Counted from the stretch's first letter, positions 35,270 to 45,464 are shown. The stretch is DNA of 64,000 bases from JADLGL01 sp963732865 (GCA_963732865.1 CAVTBC010000001.1:558001-622000), one strand, 5' to 3'. Notes: a model not told the origin generated them from the letters alone. Translations and numbers: made by a program.

Positions 35270-36760
35270 CTATCCGACGCTGCCTTCGAGGCTGACGCCG
35301 ATCAGCTTCTGCGCCTCGACGGCAAACTCCATCGGCAACTGCTGGATGACGTCGCGGACGAAGCCGTTGACGATGAGCGCCACGGCCTCCTCTTCCGAAA
35401 TGCCCCGCTGCCGGCAATAGAAGAGCTGGTCGTCGCCGATCTTCGACGTCGTCGCCTCATGCTCGAACACGACACTGGAATTCTTCGCCTCGATATAGGG
35501 GATGGTGTGGGCGCCGGATTTGTCGCCGATCAGCAGTAAATCGCAGACCGTGTGGTTGCGCACATTGGTCGCCTTGCGATGCGCCGAAACGAGGCCGCGA
35601 TAGGTGTTGGACGAATGGCCGGCGGCGATGCCCTTCGACACGATGCGGCTCTTCGTGTTCTTGCCGAGATGGGTCATCTTGGTGCCGGAATCGACCTGCT
35701 GGTAGCCGTTCGAAACGGCGATCGAGAAGAACTCGCCGACTGAATCGTCGCCGCGCAGGATGACGCTCGGGTACTTCCAGGTGATCGCCGAACCGGTCTC
35801 GACCTGCGTCCAGGAAATCTTCGAACGCGGACCGCGGCAGTCGCCGCGCTTGGTGACGAAATTGTAGACGCCGCCCTTGCCGTTGGCGTCGCCGGGATAC
35901 CAGTTCTGCACGGTCGAATATTTGATCTCGGCATCGGCGAGGGCAACCAGCTCAACCACCGCGGCATGGAGTTGGTTTTCGTCGCGCATCGGCGCGGTGC
36001 AGCCTTCGAGATAGGAGACGTAAGCCCCCTTCTCGGCGATGATCAGCGTGCGCTCGAACTGACCGGTGTTGCGCTCGTTGATGCGAAAATAGGTCGACAG
36101 TTCCATCGGGCAGCGGACGCCCTCCGGAACATAGACGAACGATCCGTCGGAGAAGACGGCCGAGTTCAGCGTGGCGTAGAAATTGTCGGTCGTTGGCACC
36201 ACGGTGCCGAGATATTTCCGCACGATATCCGGGTGCTGCCGGATCGCCTCGGACATCGACATGAAGAGGACGCCGGCCTTTGCCAGTTCCTCGCGGAAGG
36301 TGGTCGCCACCGAGACGCTGTCGAAGACGGCATCGACGGCGACACGCGACGGCAGGTCGGGACCAGAGGGCGGCTCGATGCCGAGCAGGATCTCGCGCTC
36401 GCGCAGAGGGATGCCGAGCTTCTCGTAGGTCGCCAGGATCTCGGGCGGCACGTCGTCGATGCTGGCATAGGACGAGCCGGACTTCGGCGCGGAGTAATAG
36501 TAGATGTCCTGGAAATCGATCTTCGGGTAATGCACCCGCGCCCAGGTCGGCTCCTTCAAGGTGAGCCAACGGCGGAAGGCGCCAAGGCGCCATTCGAGCA
36601 TCCAGTCGGGCTCGCCCTTTTTGGCCGAGATAAAGCGGACAGTGTCCTCGGTCAGGCCCTTCGGGGCCCGTTCCAACTCTATCTCGGTCGAGAAGCCATA
36701 TTTGTAGCGGTCGACATCGATCTCACGGACCTGGTCGACCGTCTCGCGAACTGCGGGCAT
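35270..36760 (-). CDS. sufB: Fe-S cluster assembly protein SufB
   Basis: A 496-residue scaffold protein on which the nascent cluster forms. Typical stretches: RREILLGIEPP-like REREILLGIEPPSGPD, FVYVPEGVRCPMELSTYFRI, YLEGCTAPMRDENQLHAAVV, KYSTVQNWYPGD, and VEHEATTSKIGD-like VFEHEATTSKIGDDQLFYCR. Length is standard. It follows the first cysteine desulfurase by 63 nt. Confidence 0.97.
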   Translation of the reverse strand: MPAVRETVDQVREIDVDRYKYGFSTEIELERAPKGLTEDTVRFISAKKGEPDWMLEWRLGAFRRWLTLKEPTWARVHYPKIDFQDIYYYSAPKSGSSYASIDDVPPEILATYEKLGIPLREREILLGIEPPSGPDLPSRVAVDAVFDSVSVATTFREELAKAGVLFMSMSEAIRQHPDIVRKYLGTVVPTTDNFYATLNSAVFSDGSFVYVPEGVRCPMELSTYFRINERNTGQFERTLIIAEKGAYVSYLEGCTAPMRDENQLHAAVVELVALADAEIKYSTVQNWYPGDANGKGGVYNFVTKRGDCRGPRSKISWTQVETGSAITWKYPSVILRGDDSVGEFFSIAVSNGYQQVDSGTKMTHLGKNTKSRIVSKGIAAGHSSNTYRGLVSAHRKATNVRNHTVCDLLLIGDKSGAHTIPYIEAKNSSVVFEHEATTSKIGDDQLFYCRQRGISEEEAVALIVNGFVRDVIQQLPMEFAVEAQKLIGVSLEGSVG

Positions 36761-36823
36761 TCACAACTCCATCCACAGCGGTTTCAAGGACCGCGGGTGA
36801 GCGACATCTCAAAGTTCAGGCCG

Positions 36824-37999
36824 TCAGGCTGCCCTTTCGTCTCCAGCTGCCCAGACGCGTTCCAGGACGCGCCGCAATGCAGTTTCAAACCTATCTAAGT
36901 CAGTTTCGTCCGTGGCCCAACCAAAACTAACGCGAATAGCACTGCGGCCGATTTCCGCCGGGACGCCCATCGCGGCAAGGACGTGGCTGGGGCCGACCTT
37001 GCCCGAGGAGCACGCAGAACCGGACGAAACGGCCACACCCTCAAGGTCGAGGCCGATGACGAGGGTTTCGGCGCTGATTCCGGCGATGCCGACACATAAC
37101 GTCTGCGGCAAGCGCTCGGCGTCACCTGAAAAGATGGTGATCTCGGTCAGATCCGCAACCGACGCCGCGAGCCGATCCCGCCATTCCGCCCAGCGCTCGG
37201 CAGCAGCAAGATCACGCGAGGCCGAGGCAGCGGCCGCGCCAAAACCAGCAATGGCGGCGACGTTCTCCGTGCCGGCGCGATGGCGGCGCTCCTGGCCGCC
37301 GCCGGTGATCAGCGGGGTGAAGGCGACGTCCTCGGAGCGCTGGATAATCGCGCCGCTGCCCTGCGGGCCGCCGATCTTGTGGCCCGACAGCGTGAGGAAA
37401 TCGACGCCCAACGCCTCGATATCGACCGGCATGCGGCCGACCGCCTGGGCCGCGTCGGTATGCACGAAGGCGCCGTGGCGGTGGCCGATTGCCGCGATTT
37501 CGACGGCGGGCTGGATCGTGCCGGTCTCGTTGTTGGCGAGCATCACGGAAACGAGGACGGTCTCGCCCGGCGTGTCGGCGGAGGAGAGCGCGTTTTCCAG
37601 GGCATCAAGCCGCACCCGGCCCTCGCGGTCGACCGGCAAGAGCGTCACCCGCTCCTTGGCGAAGCGGCCACCGGATAGCACGGACGGATGTTCGGTCGCC
37701 CCGAGGAGCACCCGCCCAACCGGACGAGCCTTGCCCGCGACGACCAGGTCAGGCGCCAGGACGGTCACATTGGATTCGGAGCCGCCGCTGGTGAAGGTGA
37801 CGTTGCGCGGATCGGCCCCGACCAAGGCTGCGACCTCGGAGCGCGCCCGCTCGATCAACCGCCGCGCGTTGCGGCCCTCAGCATGCACGGATGAAGCGTT
37901 TCCGGCGTCAATCAGCGCGGCGACCATCGCGGCGCGCGCTTCCGGCCGAAGCGGTGCACCGGCATTGTAGTCGAGATAGGTGCGGCCTGAACTGCTCAT
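36824..37999 (-). CDS. Cysteine desulfurase, NifS/IscS type, first gene of the suf operon
   Basis: A 391-residue PLP enzyme. The PLP lysine is Lys208 in LTLSGHKIGGPQGSG; the reactive cysteine is Cys330 in SSGSACSSGKVGPSHVL, within the mobile loop typical of class I enzymes. Rhizobial suf operons commonly begin with such a second desulfurase, giving two sulfur donors with sufS. An Irr-like box lies about 92 nt upstream of the start and overlaps the likely promoter. Confidence 0.93.
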   Translation of the reverse strand: MSSSGRTYLDYNAGAPLRPEARAAMVAALIDAGNASSVHAEGRNARRLIERARSEVAALVGADPRNVTFTSGGSESNVTVLAPDLVVAGKARPVGRVLLGATEHPSVLSGGRFAKERVTLLPVDREGRVRLDALENALSSADTPGETVLVSVMLANNETGTIQPAVEIAAIGHRHGAFVHTDAAQAVGRMPVDIEALGVDFLTLSGHKIGGPQGSGAIIQRSEDVAFTPLITGGGQERRHRAGTENVAAIAGFGAAAASASRDLAAAERWAEWRDRLAASVADLTEITIFSGDAERLPQTLCVGIAGISAETLVIGLDLEGVAVSSGSACSSGKVGPSHVLAAMGVPAEIGRSAIRVSFGWATDETDLDRFETALRRVLERVWAAGDERAA

Positions 38000-38090
38000 G
38001 GATGACCGGGAATGTTCGTAAACCTTGAAAATGGGGGCCGACTAGTTGATATGAAGCCGGGTCGGGACGACCGGCACGGATCTGCTGGTT

Positions 38091-38107
38091 CTTGGAATAG
38101 TTCTAAA
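38091..38107 (-). promoter_or_regulatory. Irr-type iron control element (ICE box) and promoter upstream of the suf operon
   Basis: On the minus strand the sequence is TTTAGAACTATTCCAAG, an inverted repeat TTTAGAA-N3-TTCcAAg close to the ICE consensus TTTAGAA-N3-TTCTAAA bound by Irr in alphaproteobacteria. A perfect TTGACA at 38134-38129 lies upstream, so the box would fall at the -10/start region. I infer repression of suf by Irr when iron is low; the site is also next to the divergent hydrolase gene. Confidence 0.6.
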
Positions 38108-38194
38108 AATCTAACAGCCGGCCAGCGGTGTCAAGCTGCGGGACTGGCGTGGCTATCGTCGCCGCCCGACCAAAAACGGAGTTCTAGGCCCCCC

Positions 38195-38848
38195 ATGCCT
38201 GAAGTTGTATTCACCGGCCCCGCGGGGCGGCTCGAAGGACGGTTCCAGCCGTCCAAGGAACGAAACGCGCCGATCGCCATCGTCCTCCACCCGCACCCGC
38301 AATTTGGCGGGACGATGAACAACCAGATCACCTATCAGCTCTTTTACATGTTCGTGAAGCGCGGCTTCTCGGTGTTGCGGTTCAATTTTCGCGGCGTCGG
38401 GCGCAGCCAGGGCGTCTTCGATCATGGCTCGGGCGAGCTGTCGGACGCCGCCGCCGCCCTCGACTGGGCGCAGACGATCCAGCCGGAAGCCGCGGGCGCC
38501 TGGGTCGCGGGCTTCTCCTTCGGCGCGTGGATCGGCATGCAGCTCCTCATGCGCCGGCCAGAGATCGCCGGCTTCATCTCGATTGCACCGCCGGCCAATC
38601 TGCATGACTTCACCTTCCTCGCCCCCTGCCCGTCTTCAGGCCTGATCATCCATGGCGATCAGGACAAGGTCGTGCCGCAGAAGGACGTGCAGGCGCTGGT
38701 CGACAAGCTCAAATCGCAGAAGGGCATCGTCATCGATCAGGTGATCGTTAAGGGCGCCAACCACTTCTTCGAGGGCCATGTCGAACAGCTGATCGACACC
38801 TGCGCCGCCTATGTCGACCGCCGGCTTGAGGCGGACGCCGCAGCCTAA
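38195..38848 (+). CDS. Alpha/beta hydrolase (YtmA/dienelactone-hydrolase-like)
   Basis: A 217-residue hydrolase. VLHPHPQFGGTMNNQ marks the oxyanion region, FNFRGVGRSQGVFDHG follows, the nucleophile elbow is GFSFGAW (Ser in the middle), IHGDQDKVVPQKD carries the acid, and GANHFFEGH the catalytic histidine. Substrate unknown; close relatives in Rhizobiales are annotated only as alpha/beta hydrolases. The upstream in-frame extension to 38012 would run through the suf control region, so I start at the ATG at 38195. Tail overlaps the antiporter gene by 4 nt. Confidence 0.85.
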   Translation: MPEVVFTGPAGRLEGRFQPSKERNAPIAIVLHPHPQFGGTMNNQITYQLFYMFVKRGFSVLRFNFRGVGRSQGVFDHGSGELSDAAAALDWAQTIQPEAAGAWVAGFSFGAWIGMQLLMRRPEIAGFISIAPPANLHDFTFLAPCPSSGLIIHGDQDKVVPQKDVQALVDKLKSQKGIVIDQVIVKGANHFFEGHVEQLIDTCAAYVDRRLEADAAA

Positions 38849-40662
38849 CCGGCGCTCTCGGTTTCACTCCCCGCCGCATCCTGCCGACGCCGCAACAGCC
38901 GCGCGAGGAATCGCGGCATCTGGCGCCGGGCGGCAAGCCGCTCCGGCGCCCCCGGTTCGACGTCGAGGCCAACCTCGACGACGTGATGCGTGTCGTCGAT
39001 CGCGCGCACGATAAGATCGAACTGATCGAGGCTGACGCGATCACCCGGCTCGATGTCGCCGTGCAGGCGGTCGTAGATGAACTGCCGCAACGTCTGCCCG
39101 GCCTCGTCGGGATCGACCCGGACGTCGTAGGCCTCTGCGACGCTGGCGAGCGTCACGTCCGGGTCAAGGACGAAATCGCCATAGAGCCGCGGGTCGAAGG
39201 CCCGCTCGGCGGGGCCGGCGAACAACTCATCCAATAGCGGGACATAGGTGGTCGCGGTGACGATGTAGATTTGATCGCCCGGCCGCAATCGGCCGGCGGT
39301 TTGCGGGCGCAGCGACACGCCTTCTCTGAGGATGAGCGACGGGCGAGCCCAGCGCGGGATGCGATCGCCTCTAGCCACTCGGCTCTCCGGATGGACGAGA
39401 TAGGCGACGATCTCGTGGTCACCGCCGCCGGGCAGTTCCAGTTCAGTCCTGCCGATCGGGCCGGCGCGGGGCGGGACGATCAGGTTCAGCCAGCGCGCGA
39501 CGGGCCGGATCGACCAGCCCTGGACCAGCAGCGATACCATCACGACGATAAAGGCGACGTTGAAGAAGACCTTGCCGTCGGCGACGCCCGAGATCAGCGG
39601 CACGATGCCGAGCAGGATCGACACCGCGCCGCGCAGGCCGACCCAACTGGTGAAGGCCGCTTCGCGGGCGCTGAAGCGGAAGGGCAGGATCGTGAGCGAG
39701 ATCGCGATCGGACGGGCGACCAGCATGAGGAAGGCGGCGATGCCGATGGCGGGCCACAGCACCGCGCCGAACTCTGATGGACTGGCGAGAAGCCCAAGCG
39801 TCAGGAACATCGCGATCTGACCCAGCCAGGTCAGCGCTTGGCTGAATTTCCGCAGACCGATGGCGTGCCGCATCTTGCTGTTGCCGGCGAAGAGACCCGC
39901 GATGTAGACGGCCAGGAACCCGCTGCCGCCGAGGAGCGCCGTTGCGCCGAACACGGCCAGGGCAAGCGACAGGAAGATGATCGGATAGAGGCCGCTGTCG
40001 AGATCGGTGCGGTCGATTATGAGCCTGATGCCGTAGCCGCCAAGAAGGCCCAGCGCGCCGCCGAGCCCGATCTGTCGTACGAAATCGATTGCCAGAGCGA
40101 GCGCCGGCGTTCCGGCCTGGCCCTCATTGGTGATGATTCCCACCAGCGCAAAGGTGAGGAAGATCGCCATCGGGTCATTGCTGCCTGACTCGACTTCGAG
40201 CGTTGCCCGAACGCGCTCGCGCAAATTGATGCCGCCCGCACGCAGCAGGAAGAAGACGGCCGCCGCATCGGTGGAACTGACGATCGCACCGAGCAGGAAG
40301 GACTCTGGCCAGCCGATACCGAGCAGCGGGTGGGCAATGAGACCGACAAGTCCGGTCGTCAGGATCACCCCGAGACTGGCGAGCGACAGCCCCGGCAAGG
40401 CGGCGGTGCGGACGGTCGAAAGACGCGTGTTGAAGCCGCTGTCGAACAGGATCAACGCGAGCGCCATCGATCCGATGAAGAACGCCGCGGGCGCGTCGTC
40501 GAACTGGATGCCGATTCCATCCTCACCGGCGCCGAGACCGAGGATAAGGAAGACGAGCAGCAGCGGCGCGCCGATGCGAAAGCTGAGCACGCTCGTGAAA
40601 ATGGCCACCGTCACCAGGACGGCGCCCGCAAGGATCGCGAAGTTCATCGCCTCGAAGGACAT
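38845..40662 (-). CDS. Potassium/proton antiporter (CvrA/NhaP2-like, CPA1 family)
   Basis: A 605-residue protein. The first 400 residues contain about 12-13 membrane helices with CPA1 motifs such as LILFDSGFNTRLSTVR, GAIVSSTDAAAVFFLLR and the paired acidic residues ESGSNDPMAIFLT. The cytoplasmic C-terminus has a TrkA-C-like domain (LREGVSLRPQTAGRLRPGDQ, about 450-485) and a CorC/HlyC-type transporter-associated domain. It likely exports K+ in exchange for protons. Ion choice is inferred from the two C-terminal domains, which are typical of NhaP2/CvrA. Confidence 0.9.
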   Translation of the reverse strand: MSFEAMNFAILAGAVLVTVAIFTSVLSFRIGAPLLLVFLILGLGAGEDGIGIQFDDAPAAFFIGSMALALILFDSGFNTRLSTVRTAALPGLSLASLGVILTTGLVGLIAHPLLGIGWPESFLLGAIVSSTDAAAVFFLLRAGGINLRERVRATLEVESGSNDPMAIFLTFALVGIITNEGQAGTPALALAIDFVRQIGLGGALGLLGGYGIRLIIDRTDLDSGLYPIIFLSLALAVFGATALLGGSGFLAVYIAGLFAGNSKMRHAIGLRKFSQALTWLGQIAMFLTLGLLASPSEFGAVLWPAIGIAAFLMLVARPIAISLTILPFRFSAREAAFTSWVGLRGAVSILLGIVPLISGVADGKVFFNVAFIVVMVSLLVQGWSIRPVARWLNLIVPPRAGPIGRTELELPGGGDHEIVAYLVHPESRVARGDRIPRWARPSLILREGVSLRPQTAGRLRPGDQIYIVTATTYVPLLDELFAGPAERAFDPRLYGDFVLDPDVTLASVAEAYDVRVDPDEAGQTLRQFIYDRLHGDIEPGDRVSLDQFDLIVRAIDDTHHVVEVGLDVEPGAPERLAARRQMPRFLARLLRRRQDAAGSETESAG

Positions 40663-40841
40663 CGCCAGCCTCGGGTCCCCGGCCCCCTTCCGGCGCGGAA
40701 GGCAGGCAATTCGCGATAAAACACGGTATCGCCCGCTTTGGCGAACGCCGGGCCTGCCCTTTCCTCAATTCGGGCCGTGAAACATCATCACGCTGCTGCT
40801 AAACAGCCGCCCAGGAAAGGTTTGCCGGGAGCACAAGCGCG

Positions 40842-42092
40842 ATGAGCGCATTCAAATCCGAGCTGATGCAGGTGCTGACGGAGCGCGGCTTCATCCACCA
40901 GACATCGGACAATGACGGGCTCGACGCGCTGGCTGCGGCCGGTTCGCTTACCGGCTATATCGGCTTCGACTGCACCGCTTCCAGCCTGCATGTCGGCAGC
41001 CTGTTGCAGATCATGATGCTGCGCTGGTTCCAGAAGACCGGCCACAAGCCGATCACGCTGATGGGCGGCGGCACGACCCGCGTCGGCGATCCGTCTGGCA
41101 AGGACGCGACGCGCCAGCTTCTCTCCTACGAAGACATCGAGGCCAACAAGCTCAGTCTCCTCAGCGTGTTCCGCCAGTTTCTTGAGTATGGCGGGGAACT
41201 GAACTCGGCAGTGATGGTCGACAACGCCGATTGGCTGGGACCGCTCAACTACATCGACTTCCTGCGCGACGTCGGTCGGCACTTCTCGGTCAACCGCATG
41301 CTGTCGATGGAATCGGTGAAACTCCGCCTCGACCGCGACCAGGAGCTCTCCTTCCTCGAATTCAACTACATGATCCTGCAGGCCTACGACTTCGTCGAGC
41401 TGAGCAGGCGCTTCGGCTGCGTGCTGCAGTTGGGCGGCTCGGACCAGTGGGGCAACATCGTCAACGGCATCGACCTCGGCCGCCGTATGGGGACGCCACA
41501 GCTGTTCGCCCTCACCTCGCCGCTGGTGACGACCGCGTCCGGCGCCAAGATGGGCAAGACGGCGCAGGGCGCTGTCTGGCTCAATTCCGAGCTCCTGTCG
41601 CCCTACGAATATTGGCAGTTCTGGCGGAACACCGAAGACGCCGATGTCGAGCGTTTCCTCAAGCTGTTCACGGAGCTGCCGCTCGGCGAGATCGCGCGCC
41701 TCGCCGCGCTCGCGGGCGCGGAGATCAACGAGGCAAAGAAGACGTTGGCGACGGAAGCGACGGCAATGCTCCATGGCCGTGCCGCAGCGGACGAGGCGGC
41801 AGACACTGCAAGGCGCACCTTCGAGGAAGGCGAAACGGGGTCGGCGCTGCCGACGATCGCGGTCGACGCCACTGCCCTCGACGCCGGCATCCCGGTTCTC
41901 GGGCTCTTCGTCGAGGCGGGGCTGGTGAAGTCCAACGGCGAAGCGCGGCGGCAGATCCGCGGCGGCGGGCTCCGAGTCAATGACAGGCCACTGACCGACG
42001 AGAGCGCGGTGCTGAGCGGAGCCGACATCGTGGGCGGCACGATCAAGCTGTCGCTCGGCAAGAAGCACCACGTGCTGGTGAAGCCCAGCTAG
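40842..42092 (+). CDS. tyrS: Tyrosyl-tRNA synthetase
   Basis: A 416-residue class I synthetase charging tRNA-Tyr. The HIGH-type motif is HVGS (50-53), the tyrosine-binding region includes GGSDQWGNIVNGIDLG, and the KMSKS-type motif is KMGKT (236-240). A C-terminal S4 domain (about 350-410, GLVKSNGEARRQIRGGGLRV) binds tRNA. Ends 3 nt from the AsmA-like gene on the other strand. Confidence 0.97.
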   Translation: MSAFKSELMQVLTERGFIHQTSDNDGLDALAAAGSLTGYIGFDCTASSLHVGSLLQIMMLRWFQKTGHKPITLMGGGTTRVGDPSGKDATRQLLSYEDIEANKLSLLSVFRQFLEYGGELNSAVMVDNADWLGPLNYIDFLRDVGRHFSVNRMLSMESVKLRLDRDQELSFLEFNYMILQAYDFVELSRRFGCVLQLGGSDQWGNIVNGIDLGRRMGTPQLFALTSPLVTTASGAKMGKTAQGAVWLNSELLSPYEYWQFWRNTEDADVERFLKLFTELPLGEIARLAALAGAEINEAKKTLATEATAMLHGRAAADEAADTARRTFEEGETGSALPTIAVDATALDAGIPVLGLFVEAGLVKSNGEARRQIRGGGLRVNDRPLTDESAVLSGADIVGGTIKLSLGKKHHVLVKPS

Positions 42093-42095
42093 GCC

Positions 42096-45000
42096 TTACT
42101 GGAACTGGAAGATCTTGCGGAAGATCCCCGGCGCGATCGCCGATAGTGGGTTGATCTGCATCGCGATGTTGTCGAGCGGGCCGGCGACCTGGAAAGTGAT
42201 GCCGAACAGCCCTTCATTGTTGCCGCCACCGAGCGCCAAGCCGATGATCGGAATGCGGCCGAAGAGATTGTTGACGGCATAGGCCGGGATATAGGTCCCG
42301 GCGATCGCCATCTGGCCGGCGGCGAAATCGATCCAGCCGGCGCCTGTGGCGCCCATGTCGCCGCCACGCAGGAGAATATCCTGGATCGTCAGGGCCGAAC
42401 CGCGCTGGATGTAGCTGAACGTCAGATGATCGAACGGCACGGAATCGGTGCCGTCAGCCTGCCCGCCCTGCGGCGTCATCAGCCGCGCCAGCGCCGGCTC
42501 GCCAGCCACGGTGAAGCCGGTCATCTGGACCTGGCCGTAGAGAGCCCCATCGTCCGTCTCGGCGCCGTTGATCCAAAGCGCGCCGTCATGGATGCGGCTG
42601 TAGATATTGGCGAACCGCAGCAGCGAGCCGGCATTGCCGACATAGGCTGACAATGCCGGCGCGCCGGTATTATCCGTATGGTCGAAGCGGACCTGCACCG
42701 GTTGGCCGCCCATCGTGCCGGTGATGTTGATCTGACGGATCGCGCCTCCAACCGAGACATATGTGACGTCGGCATCCATGATCCGTTCGCCGTTGTAGCC
42801 GATCAGCTGATCGAAATGGCCATGGATGCTGAGATCGGTCGCCTCGCCGGTGTCCCCGAGATCGCCCAGGCCGTCGGAAATCAGGCCGCGCACGTCGAAT
42901 GATTGTCCGGTGGCTTCGACCGCCCAGCCATTGCCAAAGGGATCGAAAGTGAAGCTCAGCGAATCCGACCGGCTCAGGCCGAAATGGGAAATGCGGGCGC
43001 TGGTGATCGAATAGTTGGCATCGAGGTCAACCTCACCGGTGAGACCGAAGCCGTCGCCGTCGAGTTCGAGATTGCGGAGATGATAGCCGCCCGGAACCGT
43101 CAGAAGATCAAAGGACATCATGGCCGGAACGCCGACGGGCTTCGACCAGCCCAGCGGCGCCAGGATGACGCGCGCCTGTTCCAGGTCGAGATCATAGTGC
43201 TGGCCCGGGCCGTCAGCGCCGAGATCGGTGACCACGGCGCGGACGGTGCCGCCGAGGAAACCCTCAAGATTGAAGCCGAGTTGCTGCCGCGCTGCCTCGT
43301 CCAGAACCATGCGCAATTGCTGCCGGCCGTCGACTTCGGGGACGAGCGGGAAGGCCAGATCAAGATTGGCGGGGACGCCGTCAACACTCGCCGTGCCGGC
43401 AATATTGACCACGGTCGGCGTGATATTGAGGACCACCTCGCCATTGCGGATCATCATGTCATTCAGCGGCGCATCGCTCGACAGGTCATGCAATGTCAGC
43501 GCAATGCGCCACTCGACCTCGTCCATCGTCACGCCGTCAACGAGCGGCCAGTTGGCCGACATGAGCGCCTCGCCCGTGCCGTGGACAGCGGAGGGCGGGA
43601 TGCCGAACTGGTGCAGCGCGTCGATCGGATCGGCGTCGGCAATCGACGCGAAGGCAGAGGTCGGCCCGAGCGCGTGCAACTCGACGTGGCCGGTCGGGAC
43701 CGCCGCGGCCGTCTCGCCAATGACGAAAGTGGCCGCCGTCACCTGCAAGACTTCGCCTGAAAGGGCGACGATCGCGCCGCCGTCGAGATCGACCGCAAAA
43801 TGCGACCCCGACAGGACGGCCCTGCCCGACGCGTCGGTGACGCTCGGGAAGCCGTCAAACGTCTTGAACGATACGTCCTTCAAATCCAGCTGCAGATCGA
43901 GCATGTCGGGCGTCAGCACGCCGCCGGGCGCCAATGCACCCGCAGGGATCTGCGCCTGCAGGGTGCCCGAGACCGTTCCGCCGGTGATGGCGTTCAGCGT
44001 CCAGTTGCGGCCGCCGTCCTGGAGACCCGGCGGCCAGAGCTGCTTGAACACATCGAACGGCATTTCGCTCAACGTCGCCGCCAGCACGATGGACGGCCCG
44101 CCGGCCTCCAGGCCGATGCTGCCAGCGGCAACAAGCGAACCCTGGCCGGTGATGATCGCCGCCCGATCGAAATTGAGGAGACCAGCATTGAGATCGACCG
44201 AACCCGCCAGCCGCATCAGCTGGAGATCGAGCGGCGGCGCCGGCGAATCGCGGGGAGCGAGCACCGCATCATTCGACTGAAGGTCGAAGGCATAGCGGCC
44301 CGCACCATCCGGCCGGATGCTGCCCGTAATGGTCGCGCCGGCATCGCCGAAGACAAACTGCGAAGGCTCCACGACAATGGTGTCGTTGGCGATGTCCCAT
44401 CGCAGATGCACCGTCGCGTCATCGAGAAGGATCGGCGTGGCTTGCGGGCCAAAGGCGAAATAGCCGTTGCCAAGGTCGAGGCGGGATTCGGCGCGGCTGA
44501 TATTGCCGTCGGAATCGAGGGTAACAATGGCCCGACCGTAGAAGGGAATATCGGTCACGATAAGCGAAGGATCGCCGCCGACCGCGGGGAAGAAGTCGGC
44601 GAGCGTCAGCTGCGAGAACTGCAGCGACAGCGTATGGGCGCCGGTCACCGAATTGACCATCCGCTCGGCGGAGACCGACCAGCGGCCGGAATAGCCGGAC
44701 GCGGTGAGGGTCGCGGCGAGGTGGCGGGTGGCGGTGTCGGCCTGGATGCTGACGTCGGCGCGCTCGAAGCGATGCGGCTCGGCATAGCCGGCGCTCCACA
44801 GGTCGACCGTCGCGTTGACGATGTCGATCCGGCTGAAGCCGCGATCGGCCAGCCCCATCGCCTCCCCCAGCGTCCGGTCGAGCGCTTCGATCGGATCGGC
44901 AAGAATGCCGAAGCCCGCGGGGAAGGCTACCCCCGCCGAGACCGGCGCCGCCGGATCCGCGGTGGTCGGCAGCGTCGCCGAATTGGCGAAAAGGACCGAA

Positions 45001-45464
45001 CCGCCTTCTCGGCGAATCGAAAACCAGGGATTGTCGATTTCGATGGAGCGAACGAGCTCGCGCGAGGTCAGCAGTCCGGACGGGCTGACCGCGACCATCG
45101 CCGACGGCACCCGCGCCACTTCCTGGTCAAGACTATCGACGACCGAGATGTCCGACAGCTTGACGACGAGGCCAAGCACCGGATCGACATCCAGGACGGC
45201 GCTGGCGACGTTCGCCCGGTAACCGTCGCCGAGCGCCTGTTCGATGGCGGCATCGACCTGATGGCGCAAGAAAGGAAGCTCGATTGACTGGGTGATGGCG
45301 AGGGCGACAACGCCGATGAGTAGGAGGACAAGGAGCGCGATGGCGCCGACGGTCCAGAAGAGAACCCGTTTGATCCGGCGCCTGAAGCGGGACGGCTCGG
45401 TATCTTCGATTTCCAACGGAACGCTGGAGCGGCCAATCTGGGCCAGGTCGGGGTTGTGCAGCAC
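42096..45464 (-). CDS. AsmA/YhdP-like envelope protein (DUF3971)
   Basis: A 1122-residue protein with one N-terminal membrane helix (about 34-57) and a very long periplasmic part made of repeated beta-rich segments. The first periplasmic region, IELPFLRHQVDAAIEQALGD then DNPWFSIRREGG, is typical of the DUF3971/YhdP group, and the C-terminus (GWIDFAAGQMAIAGTYIPAY then NNLFGRIPIIGLALGGG) matches the AsmA-like C-terminal domain. Such proteins are thought to form bridges that carry phospholipids between inner and outer membranes; the role here is inferred. Confidence 0.88.
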   Translation of the reverse strand: MLHNPDLAQIGRSSVPLEIEDTEPSRFRRRIKRVLFWTVGAIALLVLLLIGVVALAITQSIELPFLRHQVDAAIEQALGDGYRANVASAVLDVDPVLGLVVKLSDISVVDSLDQEVARVPSAMVAVSPSGLLTSRELVRSIEIDNPWFSIRREGGSVLFANSATLPTTADPAAPVSAGVAFPAGFGILADPIEALDRTLGEAMGLADRGFSRIDIVNATVDLWSAGYAEPHRFERADVSIQADTATRHLAATLTASGYSGRWSVSAERMVNSVTGAHTLSLQFSQLTLADFFPAVGGDPSLIVTDIPFYGRAIVTLDSDGNISRAESRLDLGNGYFAFGPQATPILLDDATVHLRWDIANDTIVVEPSQFVFGDAGATITGSIRPDGAGRYAFDLQSNDAVLAPRDSPAPPLDLQLMRLAGSVDLNAGLLNFDRAAIITGQGSLVAAGSIGLEAGGPSIVLAATLSEMPFDVFKQLWPPGLQDGGRNWTLNAITGGTVSGTLQAQIPAGALAPGGVLTPDMLDLQLDLKDVSFKTFDGFPSVTDASGRAVLSGSHFAVDLDGGAIVALSGEVLQVTAATFVIGETAAAVPTGHVELHALGPTSAFASIADADPIDALHQFGIPPSAVHGTGEALMSANWPLVDGVTMDEVEWRIALTLHDLSSDAPLNDMMIRNGEVVLNITPTVVNIAGTASVDGVPANLDLAFPLVPEVDGRQQLRMVLDEAARQQLGFNLEGFLGGTVRAVVTDLGADGPGQHYDLDLEQARVILAPLGWSKPVGVPAMMSFDLLTVPGGYHLRNLELDGDGFGLTGEVDLDANYSITSARISHFGLSRSDSLSFTFDPFGNGWAVEATGQSFDVRGLISDGLGDLGDTGEATDLSIHGHFDQLIGYNGERIMDADVTYVSVGGAIRQINITGTMGGQPVQVRFDHTDNTGAPALSAYVGNAGSLLRFANIYSRIHDGALWINGAETDDGALYGQVQMTGFTVAGEPALARLMTPQGGQADGTDSVPFDHLTFSYIQRGSALTIQDILLRGGDMGATGAGWIDFAAGQMAIAGTYIPAYAVNNLFGRIPIIGLALGGGNNEGLFGITFQVAGPLDNIAMQINPLSAIAPGIFRKIFQFQ

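Noticed and set aside
38012..38194. Extended N-terminus of the alpha/beta hydrolase
   Set aside because: It would run through the suf promoter and ICE box; family similarity starts at 38195.
43800..45287. 495-residue plus-strand frame opposite the AsmA-like gene, and similar long frames at 31664-32929, 33367-34887 and 49707-51881
   Set aside because: High-G+C antisense shadows with Arg-rich composition and no recognisable domain; the opposite strands encode well-known proteins.
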